A stretch of 64,000 nt of DNA from Tessaracoccus palaemonis. Its GTDB lineage: Bacteria; Actinomycetota; Actinomycetes; Propionibacteriales; Propionibacteriaceae. Every line of letters begins with the position of its first letter. Within the stretch, counting starts at the first letter, position 1. The notes under the pieces are model-generated. The model ran no database searches. It was not told the origin of the DNA and saw only the letters and a program-made list of their open reading frames with translations. Shown piece after piece: positions 20,759 through 29,867 of this stretch. Where the stretch lies: positions 1,550,001-1,614,000 of the forward strand of contig NZ_CP079216.1 in NCBI RefSeq assembly GCF_019316905.1, read 5' to 3'. The position numbers were made by a program, and so were the translations under genes.

Positions 20759-21400
20759 ATGAACCACCACCACGACGAACCCGCGCAGGATCCGGTGTCC
20801 TTCTGGGAGGCGCGCTACGGCGAGCGGGACCAGATCTGGACCGGCAACGTGAACAAGGCCCTGGCCGATGTCGCCGCGGACCTCAAGCCCGGCGTCTCGC
20901 TCGACCTCGGCTGCGGCGAGGGGGGCGACGTCATCTGGCTGGCGCAGCGGGGCTGGCGGGCCATCGGCATCGACATCTCCAGCACCGCCATCACCCGCGC
21001 CCGGGCCGCCGCGCAGCGACTCGGGCTGGGGGAGCGGCAGGCGGAGTTCCTCGTCGAGGACCTCTCCCACCTCGACGTGCGCGGCCCCTTTGACCTGGTG
21101 ACCGCGAGCTTCTTCCAGTCGCCCGTCGAGCTGCCCCGCACCGTCGTCCTCCGGCGTGCCGCCGGCCTCGTCCGATCCGGTGGACACCTGCTCGTCACGT
21201 CGCACGCCGCGGCGCCGAAGGGCTCCGGTCACGAGGACCAGGACTTCGCGGAGTACCAGCCCGACGTGCAGCTGGCGGCCCTCGACCTGCCGGAGGACCA
21301 GTGGGCCGTCGAGGTCGCCGAGGTCCGCTCCCGCGTCGGCCTCCACGACGGCGTCGAGCGCGAGTTCGACGACTCCGTAGTGCTGCTCCGGCGCCTCTGA
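20759..21400 (+). CDS. class I SAM-dependent methyltransferase
   Basis: A 213-residue methyltransferase with SAM motif I SLDLGCGEGGDVIWLAQRG, acidic motif GIDISSTAI, and motif II LVTASFFQSP. An N-terminal FWEARYGERDQIWTGNVN segment resembles the TehB/thiopurine-type subgroup, which methylates small molecules. The substrate cannot be determined. The ATG at 20759 is chosen because a GAGGAG site sits just upstream and similarity starts there. It is the last gene of the backbone before tRNA-Pro. Confidence 0.88.
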   Translation: MNHHHDEPAQDPVSFWEARYGERDQIWTGNVNKALADVAADLKPGVSLDLGCGEGGDVIWLAQRGWRAIGIDISSTAITRARAAAQRLGLGERQAEFLVEDLSHLDVRGPFDLVTASFFQSPVELPRTVVLRRAAGLVRSGGHLLVTSHAAAPKGSGHEDQDFAEYQPDVQLAALDLPEDQWAVEVAEVRSRVGLHDGVEREFDDSVVLLRRL

Positions 21401-21433
21401 GGCCCGGTCGGAACCCCGGCGACACGACCTCGG

Positions 21434-21464
21434 TTGGACCTATCTGCGGGTCGTCCGCTAAAGT
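21434..21464 (+). promoter_or_regulatory. promoter of tRNA-Pro
   Basis: A TTGGAC -35 at 21434-21439 and a TAAAGT -10 at 21459-21464 are separated by 19 bp, about 48 nt upstream of the tRNA. Confidence 0.5.
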
Positions 21465-21512
21465 TCATTCTCGGATCGGGAACGGTCCACTTTTGATCCG
21501 GCAACGGGTCGG

Positions 21513-23180
<1,668 letters not shown>

Positions 23181-23678
23181 TCACACCTCGTGCGACGCCC
23201 GTGGGACGATCTGTGCCGCTTCGGCTCCGGGCAGGTTGTCTAGCAACTCGAATGCGAGCACGATCGCGTCGAAATAGTTCGGTGCGATCGTCGCCGTTCG
23301 GTACCAGTCCTTCTCACCCGTGACCTTGAGCTGGACACGGTGGCCGTTCTGACTGAGGACATAGCCTGCAAATGGCGCAGGGACGTTCGTAGGCTGTCCG
23401 TCGGGATCCGGTTCGCCTAGTAGGACGATGTCTCCAAGGAGCACGACCTGTCTGCGCAGCGCCGGCACCCAGAACCACCACAGCAGGGTGGCGTAGGTAT
23501 TCACCGGCAGCTTGCGCTTGTTGCCTTGCGCGTTGGCGACCGCCACTACCCCGAGTGTCGGGATCGGGACTGTCTTCAACGGATAGCCCGTGACGTCCTC
23601 GAGATCGGCGATAATGTTGAAGTCGTGGAACTCCGGCGGAGCCTTCATGTCGGCCCGGATCACAATGCCCTTCGGCAT
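23181..23678 (-). CDS. DUF3846-like protein A
   Basis: A 165-residue protein of the kind annotated DUF3846, common in actinobacterial mobile elements and of unknown function. The central region GVVAVANAQGNKRKLPVN...VVLLGDIVLLGEPD corresponds to the family core, and the C-terminal DAIVLAFELLDNLPGAEAAQIVP aligns with the end of the neighbouring paralogue B. It starts at the ATG at 23678, which has AGGAGGT 5 nt upstream and is preceded by leader hairpin L1. Its stop abuts the truncated recombinase in the same frame, so the recombinase N-terminus seems to have been lost exactly at this junction. Confidence 0.7.
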   Translation of the reverse strand: MPKGIVIRADMKAPPEFHDFNIIADLEDVTGYPLKTVPIPTLGVVAVANAQGNKRKLPVNTYATLLWWFWVPALRRQVVLLGDIVLLGEPDPDGQPTNVPAPFAGYVLSQNGHRVQLKVTGEKDWYRTATIAPNYFDAIVLAFELLDNLPGAEAAQIVPRASHEV

Positions 23679-23743
23679 GATGCACCTCCTAGATGCGAGC
23701 GGTTGGCGATCCGGAATGGATCGTCTGGCAACCGCACAGCAGC
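23679..23743 (-). promoter_or_regulatory. leader hairpin L1 upstream of DUF3846-like A
   Basis: On the minus strand, an outer stem GCGGT/ACCGC encloses an inner stem GATCC/GGATC with a 5-nt loop and an 8/4-nt internal loop. AGGAGG follows about 9 nt after the outer stem. The architecture, and much of the sequence, is shared with L2 and L3. Confidence 0.7.
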
Positions 23744-23765
23744 CACGAGGCCTGGTGATTGGGCA

Positions 23766-23810
23766 GCCGGCCCGGGAGAGAACTTGCAGGTTCTCGATCC
23801 CGGGACCGGC
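23766..23810 (-). terminator. intercistronic hairpin T1
   Basis: A long inverted repeat: CCCGGG with GAGAAC, a short loop, GTTCTC, then CCCGGG, flanked by GCCGG/CCGGC. It sits 18 bp after the frame-restored stop of DUF3846-like B and upstream of leader L1. T2 has the same build. No poly-U follows, so it may be a processing or attenuation structure rather than an intrinsic terminator. Confidence 0.5.
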
Positions 23811-23827
23811 CGCGATGGTGAAGAGAC

Positions 23828-24417
23828 TCAGGGCGTCTTCTCGAAGCTCCTGAGCGCTTCCTGAAGGTGGAAGGCCAAGCCGGCGACAGGCAGCACCTCC
23901 ACGTCGATGGCACCTGGCCACCTTTCGAGGATGCGAGCGCCCAGGCGGCCGCGGTGACGTAGCCTTCGTAGCGAGTGCAGCTGACGCACCAGTTCGGATC
24001 GCCGTCGGCCAGCGGGAGCAGGATGCTTGAGAACCTGCTCGTGCTGACGGACTCGGAAGAGCCTCCGACCCTGATCAGGACGCAGTACTCGCTGTCATCC
24101 ATAACCAGGTCGACCACCTTCTGCGGTACATCGGTGCTGTCTCCGTTCTCGTCGGGCATGCCCACGATGACGGCGTCCCCGACCAGCATCGCCTTGCGCG
24201 ACTGAGGCACGTGGTACCACCACAGGAACGAGGCGGTGGAGTTGAACGGCAGATGCCGCAGCAACCCCTCCTCGTTGATGTAGATGGTGATGCCCAGATC
24301 TGGCACGTCGATCGCTTCGATCAAGCCGCCGACGGCGGTCTGGTACTCCTTCAGGGACGCGTATGTGCGCACCTCAGGCTCCCCTTCGATGGCGGGGACG
24401 AAGATCCCGTTAACCAT
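23828..24417 (-). pseudogene. DUF3846-like protein B, frameshifted near the C-terminus
   Basis: A paralogue of protein A. The N-terminal part reads GLIEAIDVPDLGITIYINEEGLLRHLPFN and MLVGDAVIVGMPDENG, the DUF3846 core. It starts at the ATG at 24417 with AGGAGG upstream and is preceded by leader hairpin L2. The zero frame runs to 23689, but after about residue 158 it loses family character. In another frame the sequence continues ARILERWPGAIDVEVLP to a TGA at 23828-23830, which matches the C-terminus of protein A (LLDNLPGAEAAQIVP). The frame change lies near 23935-23950, in a GC-rich run. It may be a true mutation or a sequencing error. Confidence 0.68.
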
Positions 24418-24485
24418 GTCCTTCCTCCTTGCTGCAAGCGGCCGGCGAACCGTGGTGGTTCACCTGCGAAGCCGCAGCACAGCAA
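24418..24485 (-). promoter_or_regulatory. leader hairpin L2 upstream of DUF3846-like B
   Basis: On the minus strand, outer stem GCGGC/GCCGC and inner stem GAACC/GGTTC with a 5-nt loop, then AGGAGG. Relative to L1 and L3 the inner stem differs by a paired A-T/T-A swap that keeps pairing. Confidence 0.7.
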
Positions 24486-24512
24486 TGAAGTGGGGGCGGA
24501 GTTGATCGTGCG

Positions 24513-24566
24513 GCAGCCAACCCGGAGGAGAACTCTGATTGTTCTCTTACTCCGGGCTCGGCTGCC
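24513..24566 (-). terminator. intercistronic hairpin T2
   Basis: An inverted repeat: CCCGGAG with GAGAAC, a loop, GTTCTC, then CTCCGGG, flanked by GCAGCC/GGCTGC. It is 10 bp after the stop of the ribbon-helix-helix gene and upstream of L2, the same arrangement as T1. Confidence 0.5.
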
Positions 24567-24575
24567 GCTGCATGG

Positions 24576-24890
24576 TCAGGTGGATGCCTGCTTCGCGGCG
24601 CGGGGCGACGGCGCGCTCTTGGTTCCTCCGAGAACGGCAGTGATGGCGTTGCGCTTGGTCTCCGCCTCGCGCTCGATCTCGGCCCGCACCTGCTCGGCGC
24701 GCTTGAGCACTGCCGGGTCGGCTTTCGACTTTTCGACCCAGTGCTCCAGCGCGATCCGAGTCTCCTCGGTCACGCTCCGCTCGTTGAGCTGGGCGAGGAC
24801 TTCGAGCTGGGCTCGGGTGTCCTCGCTGGTGCGGACGGACAGCACCTTGTAAGCGGCGCTGCCGTACCCCGACGGCGTGTTCTCGCTCAT
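24576..24890 (-). CDS. ribbon-helix-helix (Arc/RelB-like) DNA-binding protein
   Basis: A 104-residue small basic protein. The N-terminal half has the strand-helix-helix pattern of Arc/CopG proteins: KVLSVRTSEDTRAQLEVLAQLNERSVTEETRIALEHWVE, with the strand carrying the DNA-contact residues. The rest is a charged helix and a basic Ser/Ala/Lys tail. No toxin partner is adjacent, so an antitoxin role has no support; a regulator of the mobile element is more likely. The start is the ATG at 24890, with AGGAGGT upstream and leader hairpin L3. Confidence 0.75.
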   Translation of the reverse strand: MSENTPSGYGSAAYKVLSVRTSEDTRAQLEVLAQLNERSVTEETRIALEHWVEKSKADPAVLKRAEQVRAEIEREAETKRNAITAVLGGTKSAPSPRAAKQAST

Positions 24891-24957
24891 GGCGAGACCT
24901 CCTTCATGCGTGCGGCCCGCGATCCCGGATGGATCACGTGGGAGGCCGCAGTGCAGG
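24891..24957 (-). promoter_or_regulatory. leader hairpin L3 upstream of the ribbon-helix-helix gene
   Basis: On the minus strand, outer stem GCGGC/GCCGC (extendable by one pair) and inner stem GATCC/GGATC with a 5-nt loop and a 9/4-nt internal loop, then AGGAGGT 8 nt later. Same plan as L1 and L2. Confidence 0.7.
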
Positions 24958-25183
24958 AATGAGGCAAGACCTGGAGACCGTTTGCTTTGGTGAACGGGCC
25001 AAGTCCTGCGGTAGTTATACGGCAGAACCCGGCGGTCTTAAATCGTCCGGTCGCGATGTTGTGAAAAGTACTGCAACTCTCGTGCATTCACAGATGCCGC
25101 TAACGCCTGACGGTCGAATGCAGAAATGCTGTGAGAACCGCTGCAATGCGGTGAACATGGAGGTTTCGCCATCGTCTAGCCTC

Positions 25184-25206
25184 TGATTGCCATCGTGGCG
25201 ATAGCA
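25184..25206. promoter_or_regulatory. 23-bp palindrome, possible operator
   Basis: ATTGCCATCG and CGATAGCAAT form a 10-bp arm pair with one mismatch around TGG. It lies in the 600-bp stretch between the ribbon-helix-helix gene and the small ORFs, where no large gene is visible, and would suit a repressor site. Confidence 0.4.
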
Positions 25207-25260
25207 ATTCTCGCGAATATCGGCGCAGCCCGGTGATAGAGCTCATCATCGCCTCGCGCC

Positions 25261-25392
25261 ATGACTGGGGCGGCCGCAGGCAGACGTCGATACGTGCACG
25301 TAGCGGCTATCACCTGTGGCAACGCAGATTCCGGCCTTTGCCTGGGCAGCCTGGACGCGATTCAGGCAATGACTGGATGCCGCCCTGTTTGA
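25261..25392 (+). CDS. small hypothetical ORF (43 aa)
   Basis: An ATG-started frame with natural-looking composition, including TCGNADSGLCLGSLDAIQAM and three cysteines. It has no recognisable domain and no clear ribosome site. It precedes two further overlapping micro-ORFs in other frames, so this stretch may be either a cluster of small genes or a decayed larger gene. Confidence 0.25.
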   Translation: MTGAAAGRRRYVHVAAITCGNADSGLCLGSLDAIQAMTGCRPV

Positions 25393-25435
25393 GAGGTATG
25401 TTCCCGACCCGCTCAGTTTCGAAGAGGAGCCCACC

Positions 25436-25501
25436 ATGCCCGATTTGGCCACTGGAACTGGCTGTCAGAACACCTGGAAAGGATTCAGCGATGAAGCTTG
25501 A
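25436..25501 (+). CDS. micro-ORF (21 aa)
   Basis: A 21-codon frame beginning MPDLATGTGCQ with a good AGGAG site 7 nt upstream. Its end overlaps the next ORF by 11 bp, the arrangement of a translationally coupled leader. No family is recognised. Confidence 0.3.
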   Translation: MPDLATGTGCQNTWKGFSDEA

Positions 25502-25661
25502 CCCCGCGCTGCCATGGGATACGCTCCTCAACCGCGTGCTGCAGTCATGGCGCGACACCTCGCACCGCGAATCGCGGTGGCCGTACTACGAAGGCGTCCC
25601 GATGTGCGAGGGTTGCGCGTCGGATCGCTACGTCGCCATCGCCATGGCGCACGACCCTTAA
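25491..25661 (+). CDS. small hypothetical protein (56 aa), possibly the 5' half of a broken gene
   Basis: A 56-residue product beginning MKLDPALPWDTLLNRVLQSW, with an AAAGGA ribosome site and a CxxC pair (MCEGCASD). It ends at a TAA (25659-25661). Beyond the TAA the same frame stays open through GWPDWMQHGLRELINELR to 25967 without a shift, so this and the next ORF may once have been a single gene of about 158 codons. The function is unknown. Confidence 0.4.
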   Translation: MKLDPALPWDTLLNRVLQSWRDTSHRESRWPYYEGVPMCEGCASDRYVAIAMAHDP

Positions 25662-25685
25662 GCTGGTGAGGGATGGCCAGACTGG

Positions 25686-25967
25686 ATGCAGCACGGTCTC
25701 CGCGAGCTGATCAACGAGCTCCGCACCGAGCTACTGATCTACGTCATCGAACGTCCGCACGGCGACGGTGCGGTCGAGGACTACTTTCGGGGCTCCGGCC
25801 TGATCCCGAAGGCGTGCCAGAACGCAACCACCCGTGTCGCCGTCCAGATTGTGCGCGATCACGGCACCGTCGTCGATCTTTGGCTGCGCGATCGACTGTC
25901 GCACCTCGGGGCCTGGCCCGAGCGGGTCAGGAGGGCGGCCGTGCGGGACGGTGGTGTGGCCCGTTGA
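25686..25967 (+). CDS. hypothetical protein (93 aa), possibly the 3' half of a broken gene
   Basis: A 93-residue frame, MQHGLRELINELRTELLIYVIERPHGDGAVEDYFRG..., in the same frame as the preceding 56-codon ORF after its TAA. It ends before the defence operon. No domain is recognised, and it lacks its own ribosome binding site, which fits a broken gene better than an independent one. Confidence 0.4.
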   Translation: MQHGLRELINELRTELLIYVIERPHGDGAVEDYFRGSGLIPKACQNATTRVAVQIVRDHGTVVDLWLRDRLSHLGAWPERVRRAAVRDGGVAR

Positions 25968-26167
25968 GGGTTCTCGAAAAGGCCTGGCTGTGAGACAATT
26001 GGTGCAGGTAGCAGCACTTGGTTGAGCCCATCCGTCTCCCTGCTGCTTCACGGATGAAGCACCCGACCGGCGCGGCACCCTAGCAGTGTCCTAGGGCACC
26101 GGTAGCGTGGACACGCACCCAAGCACAACTTAAGACGCGCCTCAGCGCGGAGGAGAACAGCCACAGC

Positions 26168-26230
26168 ATGAGCCAGTACCAGCGAGCAGCGAGTGAGGCG
26201 TTCAGCGCGCCGTCGAGGGTGGTGGCGTGA
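26168..26230 (+). CDS. 20-residue leader peptide coupled to hsdM
   Basis: MSQYQRAASEAFSAPSRVVA, with a strong GGAGGAG site at about 26149-26155. Its TGA overlaps the GTG of hsdM (GTGA). hsdM itself has no separate ribosome site, so ribosomes finishing this peptide probably re-initiate on hsdM. Confidence 0.55.
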   Translation: MSQYQRAASEAFSAPSRVVA

Positions 26231-28668
26231 CGGTGGCTCTCAAGAAGTCGGACCTCTACAGCTCGCTGTGGGCCGGAGCGGACGAGCTCCGCGGTGGCAT
26301 GGACGCGAGCCAGTACAAGGACTACGTCCTGACGCTGCTCTTCGTGAAGTACGTCTCGGACAAGGCCAAGGCAGACCCGAACAGCCTCGTTGAGGTTCCT
26401 GAGGGCGGTTCGTTCGACGACCTAGTCTCGTTCCGGGGCAAGAGCGACATCGGTGACCAGGTCAACAAGGCCATCCGCAAGCTCGCCGACGCCAACGACC
26501 TCGTTGGCGTCATCAACAACGCCGACTTCGACGATCCGAACAAGCTCGGTGAGGGCAAGGCCCTGGTCGACCGGCTGAGCAAGCTGGTCGGCATCTTCCA
26601 GGATCTCGACTTCTCTGGCTCACGGGCTGAGGGCGACGACCTGCTCGGTGATGCCTACGAGTACCTGATGCAGCACTTTGCGACCGAGTCGGGCAAGAGC
26701 AAGGGGCAGTTTTACACGCCGGCCGAGGTCTCGCGTGTCATGGCTCAGCTCATCGGCATCAAGCCGACGACGCACCTGTCTGCCACCGTCTACGACCCCA
26801 CCTGCGGGTCTGGTTCATTGCTGCTCAAGGTTGCCGACGCTGCGCCGCACGGCCTGACGATCTATGGCCAGGAGAAGGACAACGCCACCTGGGCGCTGGC
26901 CAAGATGAACATGATCCTGCACGGCAACGAGACGGCCGACGTCCGTCAGGGTGACACCCTGGTCGACCCGAAGTTCCGTGACGGTGACCGCCTGGAGACC
27001 TTCGACTTCCTCGTCGCCAACCCGCCGTTCAGCGTGAAGAGCTGGACCAACGGTCTGGAGAACGAGTACGGCCGCTTCGACGGCTACGGTCGCCCGCCGG
27101 AGAAGAACGGCGACTACGCGTTCTTGCTGCACATGGTCAAGAGCCTCAAGAGCACCGGCAAGGGTGCGGTGATCTTGCCGCACGGCGTGTTGTTTCGCGG
27201 CAACGCTGAGGCGACCATCCGCAAGGCCCTGATCCGCAAGGGCTACATCAAGGGGATCATCGGACTGCCGGCGAACCTCTTCTACGGCACCGGCATCCCG
27301 GCCTGCATCATCGTGCTCGACAAGGAGAACGCCCAGGCCAGGACTGGCATCTTCATGATCGACGCCAGCAAGGGCTTCGTGAAGGATGGCAACAAGAACC
27401 GTCTGCGCCCCCGCGACATGCACCAGATCATCGACGTGTTCAACAAGCAGACCGAGGTCGAGCGCTACTCGCGCATGGTGCCGGTAGCTGAGATCGCCGA
27501 CGCCAAGAACGACTACAACCTCAACATCCCGCGCTACATCGACAGCTCGGAGCCCGAGGACATCCAGGACCTGCACGCCCACCTGCGAGGCGGCATCCCG
27601 GACCGTGACCTCGACGCCCTGCAGCGCTACTGGGACGCCTTCCCGAGCCTGCGCGGCACGCTGTTCAAGCCACTGCGCCCCGGCTACTCGGAGCTCGCCG
27701 TCGACAAGAGCGAGATTCAGGCCACGATCACCGGCTCGCCGGAATACGAGGCCTTCGCTGGTACCACGACCGGCACGGTGACGCACTGGTGGAACGTCCA
27801 CCACGACGAGCTGGTCGACATCTCCAGCAGCACCCGCCCGAACGCCCTGATCGCGCTGCTCGGCGACACTCTGCTCGAGCGCTTCCGTCCGAAGCCGCTC
27901 ATTGACGAGTACGGCGTCTACGAGCAGCTCATGAGCTACTGGAACGAGACCATGCACGACGACGTCGCGCTGGTGATGAGCGAGGGCTGGGACGAGGCCG
28001 CCAAGCCACGCACCGCGATCGAGAACAAGGAGCGCAAGCTCTCCGAAACCCCGGACCTTGTCGTCGGAGCTGGCCGCAGCGCTACCAAGTACAAAATGGA
28101 CCTGATCCCACCGGCCCTGATCGTGGACCGTTACCTCGCCGAGGAGAAGTCCAAGCTCGAGGAGCTCAACGCCGCGGCTGAAGCCGCTGGCCAGGCTGTC
28201 GAGGAGTTCGTCGAGGAGAACTCGGGCGAGGAAGGCTTGCTCGCCGATGCCATGGACGACGACAAGATCAGCAAGGCCCTCGCCGCTGCTCGCCTGCGTA
28301 TCGCCAAACGTGAGGACCCGAAGAGCGACGAGGTGAAGGCGCTGGCCGAGCTCATCGCGCTCTACGACGCCGAGACCAACGCGAAGAAGGCCACCAAGGA
28401 CGCACAGGTCAAGCTCGACGAAGTCACCCTCAAGCAATACGGCAAGCTCTCGACCGACGAGATCCACGCGCTGGTCATCGATGACAAGTGGGGTGCTCGC
28501 TTCGTGCGTGGTGCCCAGGCGGAGCTCGACGCTCTGATCCGACAGCTCGTCGACCGTCTCAATGTGCTCGGCGATCGCTACGCCGAGACCGTCGGCGACC
28601 TTGATGCCGAGGTTGAACGGCTCAGCGCCAAGGTCACTGAGCACTTGGCCGCGATGGGGGTTAGGTGA
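26227..28668 (+). CDS. hsdM: type I restriction-modification DNA methyltransferase HsdM
   Basis: The modification subunit of a type I RM system, an N6-adenine methyltransferase that works with HsdS. The product has 813 residues, at the long end of the family. The N-terminal HsdM helical domain starts LKKSDLYSSLWAGADELRGGMDASQYKDYVL. SAM motif I is DPTCGSGS (residues 190-197), and the catalytic motif is NPPF at 265-268. Typical GQFYTPAEVSRVMAQLI precedes them. A C-terminal extension of about 300 residues is charged and helical and probably contacts HsdS/HsdR. The GTG start overlaps the leader ORF, and the stop overlaps the hsdS start (GTGATG). Confidence 0.95.
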   Translation: MTVALKKSDLYSSLWAGADELRGGMDASQYKDYVLTLLFVKYVSDKAKADPNSLVEVPEGGSFDDLVSFRGKSDIGDQVNKAIRKLADANDLVGVINNADFDDPNKLGEGKALVDRLSKLVGIFQDLDFSGSRAEGDDLLGDAYEYLMQHFATESGKSKGQFYTPAEVSRVMAQLIGIKPTTHLSATVYDPTCGSGSLLLKVADAAPHGLTIYGQEKDNATWALAKMNMILHGNETADVRQGDTLVDPKFRDGDRLETFDFLVANPPFSVKSWTNGLENEYGRFDGYGRPPEKNGDYAFLLHMVKSLKSTGKGAVILPHGVLFRGNAEATIRKALIRKGYIKGIIGLPANLFYGTGIPACIIVLDKENAQARTGIFMIDASKGFVKDGNKNRLRPRDMHQIIDVFNKQTEVERYSRMVPVAEIADAKNDYNLNIPRYIDSSEPEDIQDLHAHLRGGIPDRDLDALQRYWDAFPSLRGTLFKPLRPGYSELAVDKSEIQATITGSPEYEAFAGTTTGTVTHWWNVHHDELVDISSSTRPNALIALLGDTLLERFRPKPLIDEYGVYEQLMSYWNETMHDDVALVMSEGWDEAAKPRTAIENKERKLSETPDLVVGAGRSATKYKMDLIPPALIVDRYLAEEKSKLEELNAAAEAAGQAVEEFVEENSGEEGLLADAMDDDKISKALAAARLRIAKREDPKSDEVKALAELIALYDAETNAKKATKDAQVKLDEVTLKQYGKLSTDEIHALVIDDKWGARFVRGAQAELDALIRQLVDRLNVLGDRYAETVGDLDAEVERLSAKVTEHLAAMGVR

Positions 28669-29867
28669 TGACCTCTCAGGACTGGCCTCGGCTTCCGATT
28701 GGATTGATTGCCAAGCCTCGGCTCGGGGGAAATTACAAGAACGGACCGAGCGCGACGGTTCGCCCCCTTGTCAAGATGGGAAATATCGCCAGAGTCAGCA
28801 TGGATGTATCGAGAATTGAGTACATTCCAGATGGTGAGAAAGTTCTCGAGGAACACCGTCTGCATTTCGGAGACGTCCTCTTCAATACGCGAAACACCTT
28901 GGATCTGGTCGGTAAGGTCTCGATCTGGCGTGATGAACTCCCGGTTGCATATTACAACTCGAATATTCTCCGCTTGGAATTTGACGTCAGATATTGCGGC
29001 ACTCCAGAGTATTTCGGCTATGTGCTAAACACTGCGGAGTCAATCGATGCGATTCGAGGCCTTGCCACGGGAACGACGAGTGTAGCTGCTGTATACACTC
29101 GCGATCTCTTGAAGCTCACCGTTCCCGTTCCCGATGCGGCTGAACAGCGTGCCATCGCTCAGGCGCTGCGGGATGTTGACGCGCTGACCAGCTCGTTGAC
29201 CAAACTCATCGCCAAGAAGCGCGCAATCAAGCAGGGCATGATGCAGGAGCTCCTGACCGGTCGCACACGACTGCCCGGGTTTGCTGGTGCGTGGACGCCG
29301 GTCATCTTTGGTGACATTGCGACCCCGTCGAAGGATCGTTCGGATCCAAGAACAACGAGCGGGCGTGTGGTCGAACTTGAGCACATATCGGCCCGAACAG
29401 GTCATCTGCTTGGTGACTCCGATCTTGCTTCGTCTGTATCGCTCAAGACCCGATTCCTGAGAGGCGACGTCCTCTTCGGAAAGCTCCGCGCGTACTTACG
29501 CAAGTACTGGCTTGCCGACAGGGATGGGTATGCTTCCACGGAAATCTGGGCATTGAGGCCACGGACAGGCGTCGCAACTAGCGCATTCTTGAGGTACGTG
29601 GTGGAGCAGGATGATTTCATCGAGGTGGCGAGTACTGCCTATGGCACGCACATGCCTCGTTCCGACTGGAAAGTCGTGTCTAGATACGAACTGGAACTGC
29701 CAACTCTCGATGAGCAGGCGGCCATCGGGTTGGCCTTACAGAGTTCTGACGATGAGATCGCCGCACTCGAACGACGCCTCGAAGCCACCCGCGCCATCAA
29801 GCAGGGCATGATGCAAGAGCTTCTGACCGGCCGTACGCGGCTGGCTCCAGCGGAGGCATCGGCATGA
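28665..29867 (+). CDS. hsdS: type I restriction-modification specificity subunit HsdS
   Basis: The DNA-recognition subunit that sets the bipartite target of the RM complex. It has 400 residues with two target recognition domains, each followed by a conserved helical spacer. The spacers end in near-identical AIKQGMMQELLTGRTRL (about residues 187-203 and 377-393). The first recognition domain (28680-29100) is noticeably richer in A/T and uses different codons from the rest of the operon, as expected when this domain is swapped by recombination. The GTG at 28665 and the ATG at 28668 are both possible starts. The stop overlaps the next gene (ATGA). Confidence 0.94.
   Translation: MMTSQDWPRLPIGLIAKPRLGGNYKNGPSATVRPLVKMGNIARVSMDVSRIEYIPDGEKVLEEHRLHFGDVLFNTRNTLDLVGKVSIWRDELPVAYYNSNILRLEFDVRYCGTPEYFGYVLNTAESIDAIRGLATGTTSVAAVYTRDLLKLTVPVPDAAEQRAIAQALRDVDALTSSLTKLIAKKRAIKQGMMQELLTGRTRLPGFAGAWTPVIFGDIATPSKDRSDPRTTSGRVVELEHISARTGHLLGDSDLASSVSLKTRFLRGDVLFGKLRAYLRKYWLADRDGYASTEIWALRPRTGVATSAFLRYVVEQDDFIEVASTAYGTHMPRSDWKVVSRYELELPTLDEQAAIGLALQSSDDEIAALERRLEATRAIKQGMMQELLTGRTRLAPAEASA
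29221..29270 (+). repeat. hsdS internal direct repeat, copy 1
   Basis: About 50 bp encoding AIKQGMMQELLTGRTR in the first conserved spacer of HsdS. It pairs with 29791-29840, and recombination between the two could exchange recognition domains. Confidence 0.75.
29791..29840 (+). repeat. hsdS internal direct repeat, copy 2
   Basis: Second copy of the conserved HsdS spacer sequence, with only a few base differences from 29221-29270. Confidence 0.75.

Noticed and set aside
24576-24890. Antitoxin of a toxin-antitoxin pair
   Set aside because: The ribbon-helix-helix protein has no adjacent toxin gene; the neighbour is a DUF3846-like gene with its own leader.
25010-25160. Iteron-like series (GCA..TGC.GTGA) suggesting a replication origin
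   Set aside because: The three similar stretches are short and unevenly spaced, with no replication initiator gene nearby.
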